NCBI RefSeq assembly: GCF_014697105.1
Contig: NZ_JACJRF010000003.1
Span: 163,438-227,437, forward strand
DNA: 64,000 nucleotides
Source of the DNA: Anabaena subtropica FACHB-260
Lineage (GTDB): Bacteria; Cyanobacteriota; Cyanobacteriia; Cyanobacteriales; Nostocaceae
Direction of reading: 5' to 3'
Positions within the stretch are counted from its first letter, which is position 1; every line of letters starts with the position of its first letter. The translations under genes and the position numbers were made by a program. This document shows positions 1-7,411 of this stretch, piece after piece. The notes below the pieces were generated by a model. It had not been told where the DNA came from. It saw only the letters and a program-made list of their open reading frames with translations, and made no database searches.

Positions 1-1046
1 CTTGAAACAGCACTAGAGTGAAGCACATAAAAATGGGGTTAATTATTGCTCTTGTGTGAAGTACATACACTATAGAGTGAGTATCTTGCTCACATCAAAA
101 AAAATAATGGTACAAGTATCGTACAAGGAAACTATGTACCGCCGAATAATGAACAAGCTTACTAGTTATCTAAAAAACATCTAATTTGCATATCAAGTTT
201 TATTTAATTATTTTGGGTGTGCATCTTGTCTGCCCAGGATATGCAGTTAAATGTGGAAAAGGTTATTACTTTAATATATTTGTTGTGTGCGAGTTTACAC
301 AATTCTAGAAAATATTCTAGAAAACGGAATTGGAAAGGAATTTTTCGACCATACTATATCTCACTTGTTTCTACATTTTCCTTTGTTGAAGTAGGATATG
401 GCTCTGCTAATGCTGTCAAGTATTATGCAGCTATAAAATCCTTCAACAAAAAAATGGCATTGCTGAATCAAGGGATGATTTTTGTAGGGTAGCCATCTTA
501 CCCACCCGATAAATACACAGGATGGGCATCTTGTCCTTGCTACAAAACTATTAAAATCATCCCGCATTTATGAAACGTCAAAAAATGAATAGATAAACCC
601 TATCTGTGACGACTAATGTTGAAGTATGTTAACAAACTTCTTGGTGTGTCTTTTTTTGAAAAAAGGGGAGAGGAGATGATACTAACTCGCTCAACGTAAG
701 TGAGGTTTTTGAGGGAGTCTGAGCGTTCTCCTCTATATTGCTCTATACGTTATTCACGTTAGAGATTAAAGAAAAGCAGGCACAGCTAATAGCGCATCCT
801 TTTCTTATTCCCCATATTCTATTATAGCCAATTATGCAAGTGGGGAGGGGTGATTTTAGATTGTGGATTAAAAAATCTAAAATCTAAAATCGTAAATCCC
901 AAATTGAAGAGTGAATGGGGGAATATTGCTTTATAAATCGGCAAAATCAACTTGTGAAGCTGTGAATAACAGCGTCCATGAAAATAAACGAACACATCAT
1001 TTAATAGCTTTATTTCTGTCACATTCATATATAAAGGTGCAATATC
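1..1046. other. AT-rich non-coding leader region upstream of the secretion locus
   Basis: No convincing gene is seen. The open frames here have no ribosome binding site and no recognisable domain. The region has short direct repeats (two copies of a tgaag-c/t-acata word near positions 16 and 55, and copies of the phrase gcatcttgtc near 222 and 526) of the kind scattered in Nostoc intergenic DNA. Its last part should hold the promoter of the HlyD gene. It also carries the box at 693-706 that is shared with the precursor peptide genes. Confidence 0.5.
693..706 (+). promoter_or_regulatory. Orphan copy of the precursor-gene box AACGTAAGTGAGGT
   Basis: These 14 bases are identical to those in front of the third precursor peptide (6950-6963) and nearly identical to those in front of the first (6004-6017). 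There the GTGAGG part is the Shine-Dalgarno sequence about 10 bases before ATG. Here no start codon with a GG leader follows; only a 17-codon frame from a TTG is possible. It may be a relic of a fourth precursor gene or a shared regulatory site of the locus. Confidence 0.45.
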
Positions 1047-3179
1047 GTGAACACCTTACACCGCCAAGAAAATGATTTTTGGCATCGTTCCAATCAGCAA
1101 ATTCCAGAGGAGCTTCCTATATTGGAGGCTAATGAGTTTCTTCCCCATATTGGTAAATGGACAAGTATTGGTGGGGTAGTTGTCTTCTGTATCTTTGTCG
1201 CCGGGATAGCTCTTTCATCTATTCTCAAGTACAACGTGACAGTGAAAGTACCTGCAACTATTCGTCCTGTGGGAGAACTCAAGTTGGTTCAATCGCTGAT
1301 TAGTGGCAAAATTCTCAACATTGATGTTGCAGAAAATCAGATGGTGGCTGAAGGACAAGCGATCGCTCTAATTGATAATTCTCGCCTCCAGACTCAAAAG
1401 AGCCAATTACAGAACGTTATTCAGCAAAGTCAACTACAATTCCATAAAATCGATGCCCAATTGAGAGAAATCGATGCTCAGATTACAGCACAGACAAACT
1501 TAAATGAGCGTACAACTATTGCTGCACAAGCTGAACTCAGTGGTACACAACGCAACTATGCAGATCAGCAGGTGAAAGCTACGGCTGATATGACTCAAGC
1601 ACAATCATCCTTAATTCTAGCCAGAATTCAAAAAGACCGTCTGCAACGGGAAAAGCTCTTAACAGCAACTGTACGAGAAACAGAAGCCGCCTTAGATTTA
1701 GCAAAGGTGCAAAGCGATCGCCTACAACGGGAAAAACTTTTAAAAACCACCGTAGATGAAGCAGAAACCGCCTTAAACTTGGCTAGAGAACAACGCGATC
1801 GCCTGCGGCGGGAAAGGCTGTTAAGGACGACTGTCCAAGAAACAGAAACCGCTTTGAACTTAGCCAAGGCGCAACAAGAAAGATTGCAGAGAGAACAACT
1901 CTTAGCCAAAACTATACAAGAAGCAGAAACAGCCTTGAACTTAGCTAGAAGACAACGCGATCGCTTACAACAAGACAACTTGTTAACTGCAACTGTACAA
2001 GAAGCAGAAGCCGCCTTGACTCTAGCTAGAGTGCAGAGAGAAAGATTACAGCCGATAGTAAAATCGGGGGCGATCGCTCGCAGTTTCTTCGAGGAGAAAG
2101 AACAAGCTGTATTATCGGCTGAGACGAAGCTTGCTCAAGCTAGGAGTAATGCCAAAAATCTCCTAGAACAACAACAACAAGCAATAATTTCGGCTGAGGC
2201 GAAATTTGAACAAGCCAAGGCTAACGCCAAAAATCTTTTGGAGGAGAAAGAACAGGCTGTCAAATCGGCTGAGGCGAAATTTGAACAAGCCAAGGCTAAC
2301 GCCAAAAATCTTTTGGAGGAGAAAGAACAGGCTGTCAAATCGGCTGAAGCGAAATTTGAACAAGCCAAGGCTAACGCCAAAAATCTCTTAGAGGAGAAAG
2401 AACAGGCTGTCAAATCGGCTGAGGCGAAATTTGAACAAGCCAAGGCTAACGCTAAAAATCTCCAAGAAGAAAAAGAGCAAGCTTTGATAGTTGCTCAAAC
2501 AAATTTGCAAAAAGCAAGAACAGCGATAAATCCCAGTGATGCTAACGTGACTGTAGCATCAGAACGAATTAAACAAGAACAAGCCAGGGGTGAAGCTACT
2601 TTAGCAGCTTTGAAAAAAGAAAGAGAAACCTTACTGCAACAACGTTTAGAATTTCAAAAACAACTAGATAGAACTACTAAAGAACTGCAACAAACAGAAA
2701 ATGACCTGAATCAGAGTGTGATTCGCGCACCCATTGCCGGTACAGTGCTGCAATTGAATTTGCGTAACCCTGGCCAGGTAGTCCAACCGAGTGAAGCGAT
2801 CGCTCAGATTGCTCCTTTGAATGCACCAATACAGATTAAAGCTAATATTCAGGCTCAAGATATCAACAAGGTCAAACCGGGTCAACAAGTGCAAATGCAG
2901 GTGTCAGCTTGTCCCTATCCAGACTACGGAACTCTTAAAGGGACGGTCAAAACAGTTGCACCAGATGCCTTACCTGTAACTAGCAATAACCCACAAGCTA
3001 ATGTCACTAAAGCTACAGCCTATGAGGTAATTGTAGAACCACAAACCCTATATGTTGGTAGAGGCGATCGGCGATGCCAACTCAAAGCCGGGATGCAGGG
3101 CAAAGCAGATATTATCTCCCGCCAAGAAACAGTGTTACGCTTCATTCTCCGCAAAGCTAGATTAATCGCAGATTTGTAA
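1047..3179 (+). CDS. HlyD-family periplasmic adaptor of a peptide exporter, with expanded coiled-coil hairpin
   Basis: This is a membrane fusion protein that should link the inner-membrane ABC exporter just downstream to an outer-membrane channel. One membrane segment lies at about residues 38-60. A biotinyl-lipoyl-like half motif follows at about 80-110 (VQSLISGKI, then VAEGQAIALID), then a very long alpha-hairpin at about 110-570, and a second lipoyl half plus beta barrel (VIRAPIAGTVLQL onward). The hairpin turn is probably near residues 335-350 (VKSGAIARSFF). The ascending arm has five 27-residue repeats and the descending arm five 25-residue repeats. At 710 residues it is clearly longer than common HlyD proteins (about 430-500). 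The start is GTG with AAAGGTG upstream. The C39 exporter gene follows about 200 bases later on the same strand. Confidence 0.9.
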   Translation: MNTLHRQENDFWHRSNQQIPEELPILEANEFLPHIGKWTSIGGVVVFCIFVAGIALSSILKYNVTVKVPATIRPVGELKLVQSLISGKILNIDVAENQMVAEGQAIALIDNSRLQTQKSQLQNVIQQSQLQFHKIDAQLREIDAQITAQTNLNERTTIAAQAELSGTQRNYADQQVKATADMTQAQSSLILARIQKDRLQREKLLTATVRETEAALDLAKVQSDRLQREKLLKTTVDEAETALNLAREQRDRLRRERLLRTTVQETETALNLAKAQQERLQREQLLAKTIQEAETALNLARRQRDRLQQDNLLTATVQEAEAALTLARVQRERLQPIVKSGAIARSFFEEKEQAVLSAETKLAQARSNAKNLLEQQQQAIISAEAKFEQAKANAKNLLEEKEQAVKSAEAKFEQAKANAKNLLEEKEQAVKSAEAKFEQAKANAKNLLEEKEQAVKSAEAKFEQAKANAKNLQEEKEQALIVAQTNLQKARTAINPSDANVTVASERIKQEQARGEATLAALKKERETLLQQRLEFQKQLDRTTKELQQTENDLNQSVIRAPIAGTVLQLNLRNPGQVVQPSEAIAQIAPLNAPIQIKANIQAQDINKVKPGQQVQMQVSACPYPDYGTLKGTVKTVAPDALPVTSNNPQANVTKATAYEVIVEPQTLYVGRGDRRCQLKAGMQGKADIISRQETVLRFILRKARLIADL
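1641..2045 (+). repeat. Five 81-bp tandem repeats inside the HlyD gene (ascending coiled-coil arm)
   Basis: Residues 199-333 of the HlyD protein fall into five units of 27 residues. Each begins with L-(Q/R)-(R/Q)-(E/D) and carries a T-V/I-x-E-(T/A)-E-(T/A)-A-L core. The DNA units are diverged, and several contain CGATCGCCT-like words. The pattern suggests amplification of a helical segment. Confidence 0.85.
2106..2480 (+). repeat. Five 75-bp tandem repeats inside the HlyD gene (descending arm)
   Basis: Residues 354-478 form five 25-residue units of the type AxxSAEAKFEQAKANAKNL followed by LEEKEQ. Units 2-5 are nearly identical in DNA, so this expansion is more recent than the 81-bp block. 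A sixth, decayed unit follows (ALIVAQTNLQKA). Confidence 0.9.
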
Positions 3180-3221
3180 TTTAAGCAGGAAGCAAAGGGC
3201 AAAGTGAGTTCTACTAAAAAT

Positions 3222-3350
3222 TCCTCTCCATAGCTTGCTTTCCTGTGGAGGTGTAAGTCTACTCTACAAGGAAAGAGGCTTAAAAAGCCTAATTTTTCAT
3301 ATTTAAGCCCCTCTCCTCTTCAGAAAGGGGTTTGGGAGAGGTTTATCAAA
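3222..3350. repeat. Intergenic repeat related to the elements near 59.8 and 63.8 kb
   Basis: The stretch starts with cctctccatagcttgct and ends with a pyrimidine-rich block followed by ggggtttgggagagg. The same opening words occur at 59799-59815. It lies between the HlyD and ABC genes and carries no reading frame of its own. Copies of such sequence are common in Nostoc intergenic regions. Confidence 0.5.
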
Positions 3351-3385
3351 CTCATGTTAACTCAGCACTCAAATTAAGAATTATT

Positions 3386-5554
3386 ATGTTGAACTTCTTC
3401 CAACCGCGAAAAAAGTATCACTCTGTGTTGCAGTTAAGTGAAGAAGATTGTGGAGCTGCTTGTATAGTTTCAATTTGTCGGCAATACGGACGCTTTTTAA
3501 GCATGAATAAAAGCCGCGAAGCCGTAGGAACTGGACAGCTAGGCACAACTTTATTAGGTCTTAAACGTGGCTCTGAAAATTTAGGTTTTAACGCCAGAGC
3601 TGTTAAAGCTTCACCCGCAATCTTAGACAGAATCAAAGAAATTCAACTACCAGCAATTATTCATTGGCGGGGCTATCACTGGGTGGTTTTATACGGTAAA
3701 CGAGGAAACAAATATGTCATAGCCGATCCAGCTGTAGGTATTCGTTATATCAACCGTGAAGAATTCACAGCCGCTTGGAATGGGGTCATGCTCTTAATGG
3801 AGCCAGATCACCAGCGCTTCTCGCAACAACCCCAAGACAAACCACAGCCAGGATTTACCCGCTTTCTCCAGCGCATCTTGCCTTATCGTGGGCTACTATC
3901 CCAGGTTTTTATGATCAACATTGTCCTGGGTGTATTGGCTTTAGGTGCGCCTGTCCTGATTCAACTGCTGACAGATGATGTTTTAGTTCGCGGCGATACT
4001 CAGCTACTAACTGTCATAGTGATAGCCGTTGTTGTGATGAATTTATTTAGTAGTAGTATGCAAATACTAGAATCTACTATGATTGCCCATTTTAGCCAAC
4101 GACTGCAATTAGGTTTAGTGTTGGAATTTGGGCGAAGAATTCTGCAATTGCCATTAACTTATTACGAAGCTCGTCGTAGTGGAGAAATCACCAGCCGACT
4201 CAGAGATATTAATGAAATCAACCAATTAGTATCACAGGTTGTGGTGCTTTTACCTAGCCAATTTTTTGTTGCAATAATTTCATTTGGCTTAATGGTGTTT
4301 TATAGTTGGCAACTTGCATTAGCTGTAATTTTCATTGGCGTGTTGATGAGTTTATCTACTTTGCCATTTTTACCAGTCTTACAACAAAAGACTCGCAGCC
4401 TTTTAGTATTGGGGTCAGAAAATCAAGGCGTTTTGGTAGAAACTTTTAAAGGCGCACAAGTACTTAAAACCACAAATGCAGCTCCACAATTTTGGGATGA
4501 ATTACAAAATCGTTTTGGTCGTCTGGCAAATTTAACTTTTGGTACTATTCAAATTGGCATTATCAACAACACTATTTCTAAATTTCTCTCTACTATCGGC
4601 GGCGTAGTTTTATTAGGACTAGGAAGTATTTTAGTAATTCAGGGGAATTTAAGCATTGGTCAAATGTTAGCGATTAATGCTCTACAAGTTAATGTGCTGA
4701 CATTAATTAGTTCTCTAGTAGGTTTAGTGGATGAATATTTTCGTTCCCAAACTGCTATCTCTCGTCTTCTGGAAGTGATTGATGCTACTCCAGAAGTAGA
4801 TGATAAATCTCAAAAACCATTTGCACAAATCTCTAGTGATGCGGATATTCGTTTTTCCCATATCAATTTTCACCATCCTGGTAGAGTTGACCTATTAGAA
4901 GATTTTTCCCTCAAGCTACCAGGAGGAAAAATCATTGCTTTAATTGGCAAGTCAGGCTGTGGTAAAAGTTCCTTAGCCAAAATCATGGCAGGATTATATG
5001 AGCCAAATTCTGGTAATATCCGCATTGGTTTTTATAATATTCATGACCTTGCCCTTGATTGTTTGCGACAGCAAGTAGTTTATGTACCCCAAGAACCTCA
5101 TTTTTGGAGTCGCTCAATTTTAGAGAACTTTCGTTTAGGAAGTCCCCATATTTCCTTTGAAGAAATTGCCACGGCTTGTCAAATTGCTGATGCTGATAGT
5201 TTTATTAGCCAACTACCAAATAAGTATCAAACAGTGTTAGGTGAATTTGGGGCAAATCTCTCTGGAGGACAAAAACAAAGATTAGCGATCGCCAGAGGTA
5301 TTCTCACTAATCCACCAGTACTAATTTTAGATGAAGCAACAGCAGGATTAGATCCAGTTAGTGAAACTCAAGTTCTTGATCAACTTTTAGAATCACGCCA
5401 AGGTAAAACCACAATTCTTATTACCCATCGTCCCAGCGTAGTCCATCGCGCTGATTGGATTGTTTTACTAGATCAAGGTAAAGTACAACTACAAGGAACT
5501 TTAGAATATTTTCTCTCTCAACAAGGAGAACATCTAAAATTCTTATCACTATGA
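3386..5554 (+). CDS. C39-peptidase ABC exporter (PCAT) for GG-leader peptides
   Basis: This is a bacteriocin-type exporter that should cut precursors after Gly-Gly and pump the core peptide across the inner membrane. The N-terminal C39 cysteine peptidase carries the motif Q-LSEED-CGAAC (Cys22), with the His in HWVVLY and the Asp in ADPA. A transmembrane domain covers about residues 140-450. The C-terminal ATPase has Walker A GKSGCGKSS, signature LSGGQ and Walker B ILDEATAGLDP. All catalytic residues expected for an active protease and ATPase are present. I place the start at the ATG (MLNFFQPRKK), 18 codons inside the longest frame, because the peptidase domain begins directly after it. It follows the HlyD adaptor and precedes three GG-leader precursors, so these five genes form one locus. 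Confidence 0.93.
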   Translation: MLNFFQPRKKYHSVLQLSEEDCGAACIVSICRQYGRFLSMNKSREAVGTGQLGTTLLGLKRGSENLGFNARAVKASPAILDRIKEIQLPAIIHWRGYHWVVLYGKRGNKYVIADPAVGIRYINREEFTAAWNGVMLLMEPDHQRFSQQPQDKPQPGFTRFLQRILPYRGLLSQVFMINIVLGVLALGAPVLIQLLTDDVLVRGDTQLLTVIVIAVVVMNLFSSSMQILESTMIAHFSQRLQLGLVLEFGRRILQLPLTYYEARRSGEITSRLRDINEINQLVSQVVVLLPSQFFVAIISFGLMVFYSWQLALAVIFIGVLMSLSTLPFLPVLQQKTRSLLVLGSENQGVLVETFKGAQVLKTTNAAPQFWDELQNRFGRLANLTFGTIQIGIINNTISKFLSTIGGVVLLGLGSILVIQGNLSIGQMLAINALQVNVLTLISSLVGLVDEYFRSQTAISRLLEVIDATPEVDDKSQKPFAQISSDADIRFSHINFHHPGRVDLLEDFSLKLPGGKIIALIGKSGCGKSSLAKIMAGLYEPNSGNIRIGFYNIHDLALDCLRQQVVYVPQEPHFWSRSILENFRLGSPHISFEEIATACQIADADSFISQLPNKYQTVLGEFGANLSGGQKQRLAIARGILTNPPVLILDEATAGLDPVSETQVLDQLLESRQGKTTILITHRPSVVHRADWIVLLDQGKVQLQGTLEYFLSQQGEHLKFLSL

Positions 5555-5639
5555 ATAAATATGATTTTTCGTTATACAGAAATAAGATTTGATTTTTGTT
5601 AGCATAGCCTGCGGTTCTGCGTCAAAATCTCAGTATACG

Positions 5640-5662
5640 TTTGGTGGATATTGCCCACCAAA
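5640..5662 (+). terminator. Hairpin downstream of the exporter gene
   Basis: Perfect 8-bp stem TTTGGTGG/CCACCAAA with a 7-base loop, 85 bases after the exporter stop codon. There is no long T tract after it, so it may be a weak terminator or a transcript-end stabiliser. Confidence 0.45.
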
Positions 5663-5978
5663 ATATTGATATATTAGTCTTTTTATAAAAATTTTTCGCC
5701 CTCGAAAAGATACTACACAAAAAATAATCAGGAAAATTTTGATAGGCTAAATTATATTTATTTACTTAAATATCATCTTTTTAGCAAAAAATATCATAAA
5801 TATAATATGTATATTTTAGGGATATAATTTATTATGTTTCTATATTTGCTTGAGCTTTAAATCCTCCACAAAAATGCTATTTTATTTGCAATTCATGATT
5901 CAAAAGAAATAAATTTTTATTTTATAAATACCACCACAGACTAATTTAAAAATACAGTAATTATTTCATAATAAAAAC

Positions 5979-6017
5979 ATAGGTAATAACAAACCTATAT
6001 TGTACGTAAGTGAGGTA
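5979..6017 (+). promoter_or_regulatory. 5' hairpin and SD box of precursor 1
   Basis: Inverted repeat ATAGGT/ACCTAT (5979-5984 and 5993-5998), then ACGTAAGTGAGGTA at 6004-6017 containing the Shine-Dalgarno sequence. The same hairpin-plus-box layout precedes precursors 2 and 3. Confidence 0.65.
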
Positions 6018-6025
6018 AAAAATTC

Positions 6026-6226
6026 ATGTCAAACCAAATGCTTGTTTCTAACTTACTTGAGGATCTATCCTTAGATCAACAGCAATCTTTAGCTGGTGGT
6101 CAATGGTTTGAAGATGGAGAAGGTGAAGGTGAAAGTGAAACTGTAAGCGGTGCTAGTACCGGCGAGACTCGTCGTTATAGAGTTAGAAGCGTCGGCATTA
6201 TTAGTGTACGCAAATTATCCAGTTAA
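6026..6226 (+). CDS. GG-leader secreted peptide precursor 1
   Basis: 66-residue precursor. The leader ends in a double-glycine site (LSLDQQQSLAGG, residues 14-25) matching the leaders of the two following genes, so it is a likely substrate of the C39 exporter upstream. The predicted core is about 41 residues, starts QWFEDGEGEGES, and is acidic at its N-terminal half and basic at its C-terminal half (TRRYRVRSVG). It has no Cys, so no disulphide or lanthionine bridge is possible. No modification enzyme gene is seen in the locus. The GTGAGG ribosome binding site lies about 10 bases before the ATG. Function is inferred; a bacteriocin or signal peptide is most likely. Confidence 0.8.
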   Translation: MSNQMLVSNLLEDLSLDQQQSLAGGQWFEDGEGEGESETVSGASTGETRRYRVRSVGIISVRKLSS

Positions 6227-6323
6227 TAGTGAGTGGAGTGAACTGAAATAAACTGCCAAAATCTAATTCTATTTGAGTGAGTATTTTTGGCCAGTCTCCT
6301 CTTTTCTGCTAAAGACAATTAAG

Positions 6324-6353
6324 CTAGGCACTATTATTAGTGTCTAGTTTTCT
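6324..6353 (+). terminator. Terminator after precursor 1
   Basis: Imperfect 10-bp hairpin CTAGGCACTA with TAGTGTCTAG, followed by TTTTCTG. It lies about 100 bases after the precursor 1 stop codon. Confidence 0.65.
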
Positions 6354-6488
6354 GCTATTCTTTCATTTATCAAAAAAATCTCATTATAATGACCATTTCT
6401 CATAAACCGAAAGTTAGATATTTAATTAAATATTTTATAACTAAAGAATAATTTAAAAAAGATAGTAATAGTGAAAAATAAAATTATT

Positions 6489-6521
6489 AGGTGTTAGACA
6501 CCTATGTAAGTAAGTGAGGTA
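6489..6521 (+). promoter_or_regulatory. 5' hairpin and SD box of precursor 2
   Basis: Inverted repeat AGGTGT/ACACCT (6489-6503), then gtaagtaagtgaggta containing the Shine-Dalgarno sequence. It has the same layout as the leaders of precursors 1 and 3, with base changes in the stem that keep the pairing. Confidence 0.65.
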
Positions 6522-6528
6522 AATAATT

Positions 6529-6684
6529 ATGTCCAACCAAAAAAATACAACCGACTTGTTTGTTGATTTATCTACAGATGAACAGCAACTTCTATCAGGA
6601 GGACAACAAGAAGGTTTTACAGGTGGAAGTGGAGGATGTTTCAGGTTTAGAAGATGTGTTAGGAGATGCTTACGATTCTCTTAA
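6529..6684 (+). CDS. GG-leader peptide precursor 2, small Arg/Cys-rich core
   Basis: 51-residue precursor (ATG 6529, TAA 6682-6684). The leader ends LSTDEQQLLSGG (residues 14-25), almost identical to precursor 3. Cleavage would release a 26-residue core: QQEGFTGGSGG followed by CFRFRRCVRRCLRFS. The core has three Cys in the spacing C-x5-C-x3-C and seven Arg, so it is strongly cationic. This fits a membrane-active antimicrobial peptide, possibly with one disulphide or a Cys-linked dimer. That is inference from composition. The start is set by the box at 6506-6521, and the gene has its own terminator downstream. Confidence 0.8.
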   Translation: MSNQKNTTDLFVDLSTDEQQLLSGGQQEGFTGGSGGCFRFRRCVRRCLRFS

Positions 6685-6734
6685 TTTGGCAAAATCAACG
6701 GACTAACTAGTTCCATAATTTAAACTTCGATGTT

Positions 6735-6778
6735 GCACCCATGCAGGGATTTTACCTGTATGGGTGCTATCTATTTTC
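6735..6778 (+). terminator. Terminator after precursor 2
   Basis: Strong 13-bp hairpin, GCACCCATGCAGG with CCTGTATGGGTGC (one G-T pair), 7-base loop, followed by a T-rich tail. Confidence 0.75.
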
Positions 6779-6927
6779 TGGAATTAATTATGCAAGAAAC
6801 ATGAATATTTTATGAGCAAAAAAAACATTTTAAATGTTTTAATTCAAGACCTAAAGTTAGAATTGCTGCATATTTTTTTATATCCAAAGGATAATTTTTT
6901 TTGAAAAAAATATATTTATAACAGAAG

Positions 6928-6965
6928 CATAGGTGATTAAAACCTATGTAACGTAAGTGAGGTAA
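6928..6965 (+). promoter_or_regulatory. 5' hairpin and SD box of precursor 3
   Basis: Perfect inverted repeat CATAGGT/ACCTATG (6928-6948) followed by AACGTAAGTGAGGTAA with the Shine-Dalgarno sequence. The sequence further upstream (AAAGTTAGA, then AAAG-A/G-ATAATTT) also matches the region before precursor 2, so promoter and leader were duplicated together. Confidence 0.65.
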
Positions 6966-6971
6966 TTAATT

Positions 6972-7241
6972 ATGTTGAGTCAAACAATTGCATCCGATTT
7001 ATTAGCTGATTTATCCACAGATGAACAACAACTTTTAGCTGGCGGTTTTAGAAAATCTATGCGTGGTTGTGGTTGTAATGGTGGTAGTGGTAATGTCGGT
7101 ACTGAAGGGTCAACTCCAGCAGTATCACCTATTAAAACACGTATGGCAGTGGGTCACATAATAACAGTGTCACCATTTGCCAAGTGCTTAAATGGTGGCA
7201 CAACTAATGGAAGTGGCACAACTAATGGAAATGATGACTAA
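6972..7241 (+). CDS. GG-leader secreted peptide precursor 3, Gly/Asn/Thr-rich core
   Basis: 89-residue precursor. The leader is MLSQTIASDLLADLS plus TDEQQLLAGG, cleaved after residue 25. The core of about 64 residues starts FRKSMRGCGCNGGSG, has three Cys (two in CGC, one in AKCLNGG), and ends in a low-complexity NGGTTNGSGTTNGNDD tail. The leader resembles precursors 1 and 2 while the cores are unrelated, as in families where one exporter handles diverse products. It has a ribosome binding site in the conserved box and a perfect terminator downstream. Confidence 0.8.
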   Translation: MLSQTIASDLLADLSTDEQQLLAGGFRKSMRGCGCNGGSGNVGTEGSTPAVSPIKTRMAVGHIITVSPFAKCLNGGTTNGSGTTNGNDD

Positions 7242-7337
7242 TGAGATTCTAATGACTCACTCAAGAAGAATCAAATCTTGAGGAGGTTTGGATAATCTCT
7301 TCTGTTCTCTGAATTAAATCAACAAAAAAGAGATATA

Positions 7338-7369
7338 AAAACTAGGTGTTAGTTGTAACACCTAGTTTT
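7338..7369 (+). terminator. Terminator after precursor 3
   Basis: Perfect 14-bp inverted repeat AAAACTAGGTGTTA/TAACACCTAGTTTT with a 4-base loop. The A and T tracts at both ends make it a likely bidirectional terminator, also serving the minus-strand Uma2 gene that ends at 7412. Confidence 0.8.
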
Positions 7370-7411
7370 CATTTTCTCCATGATTTCATTACAAGTAGCT
7401 TGTAATTAATT

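Larger units (their letters stand above)
5555..6025. other. AT-rich intergenic region before the precursor genes
   Basis: Gene-free stretch between the exporter and the first precursor. It has a hairpin at 5640-5662, a phrase near 5595-5620 (gatttttgttagcatagcctgcg) almost repeated near 10319-10342, and then a very AT-rich tract that probably holds the promoter of precursor 1. No other open frame is convincing. Confidence 0.5.

Noticed and set aside
217..492. 91-codon frame upstream of the HlyD gene
   Set aside because: No ribosome binding site, composition of random AT-rich sequence, and it contains a Nostoc intergenic repeat phrase; no domain recognised.
1628..2443. Minus-strand and other-frame open frames within the HlyD repeats
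   Set aside because: They are shadows of the repetitive coiled-coil coding sequence; their Ser/Cys-rich repeats simply mirror the repeats on the plus strand.
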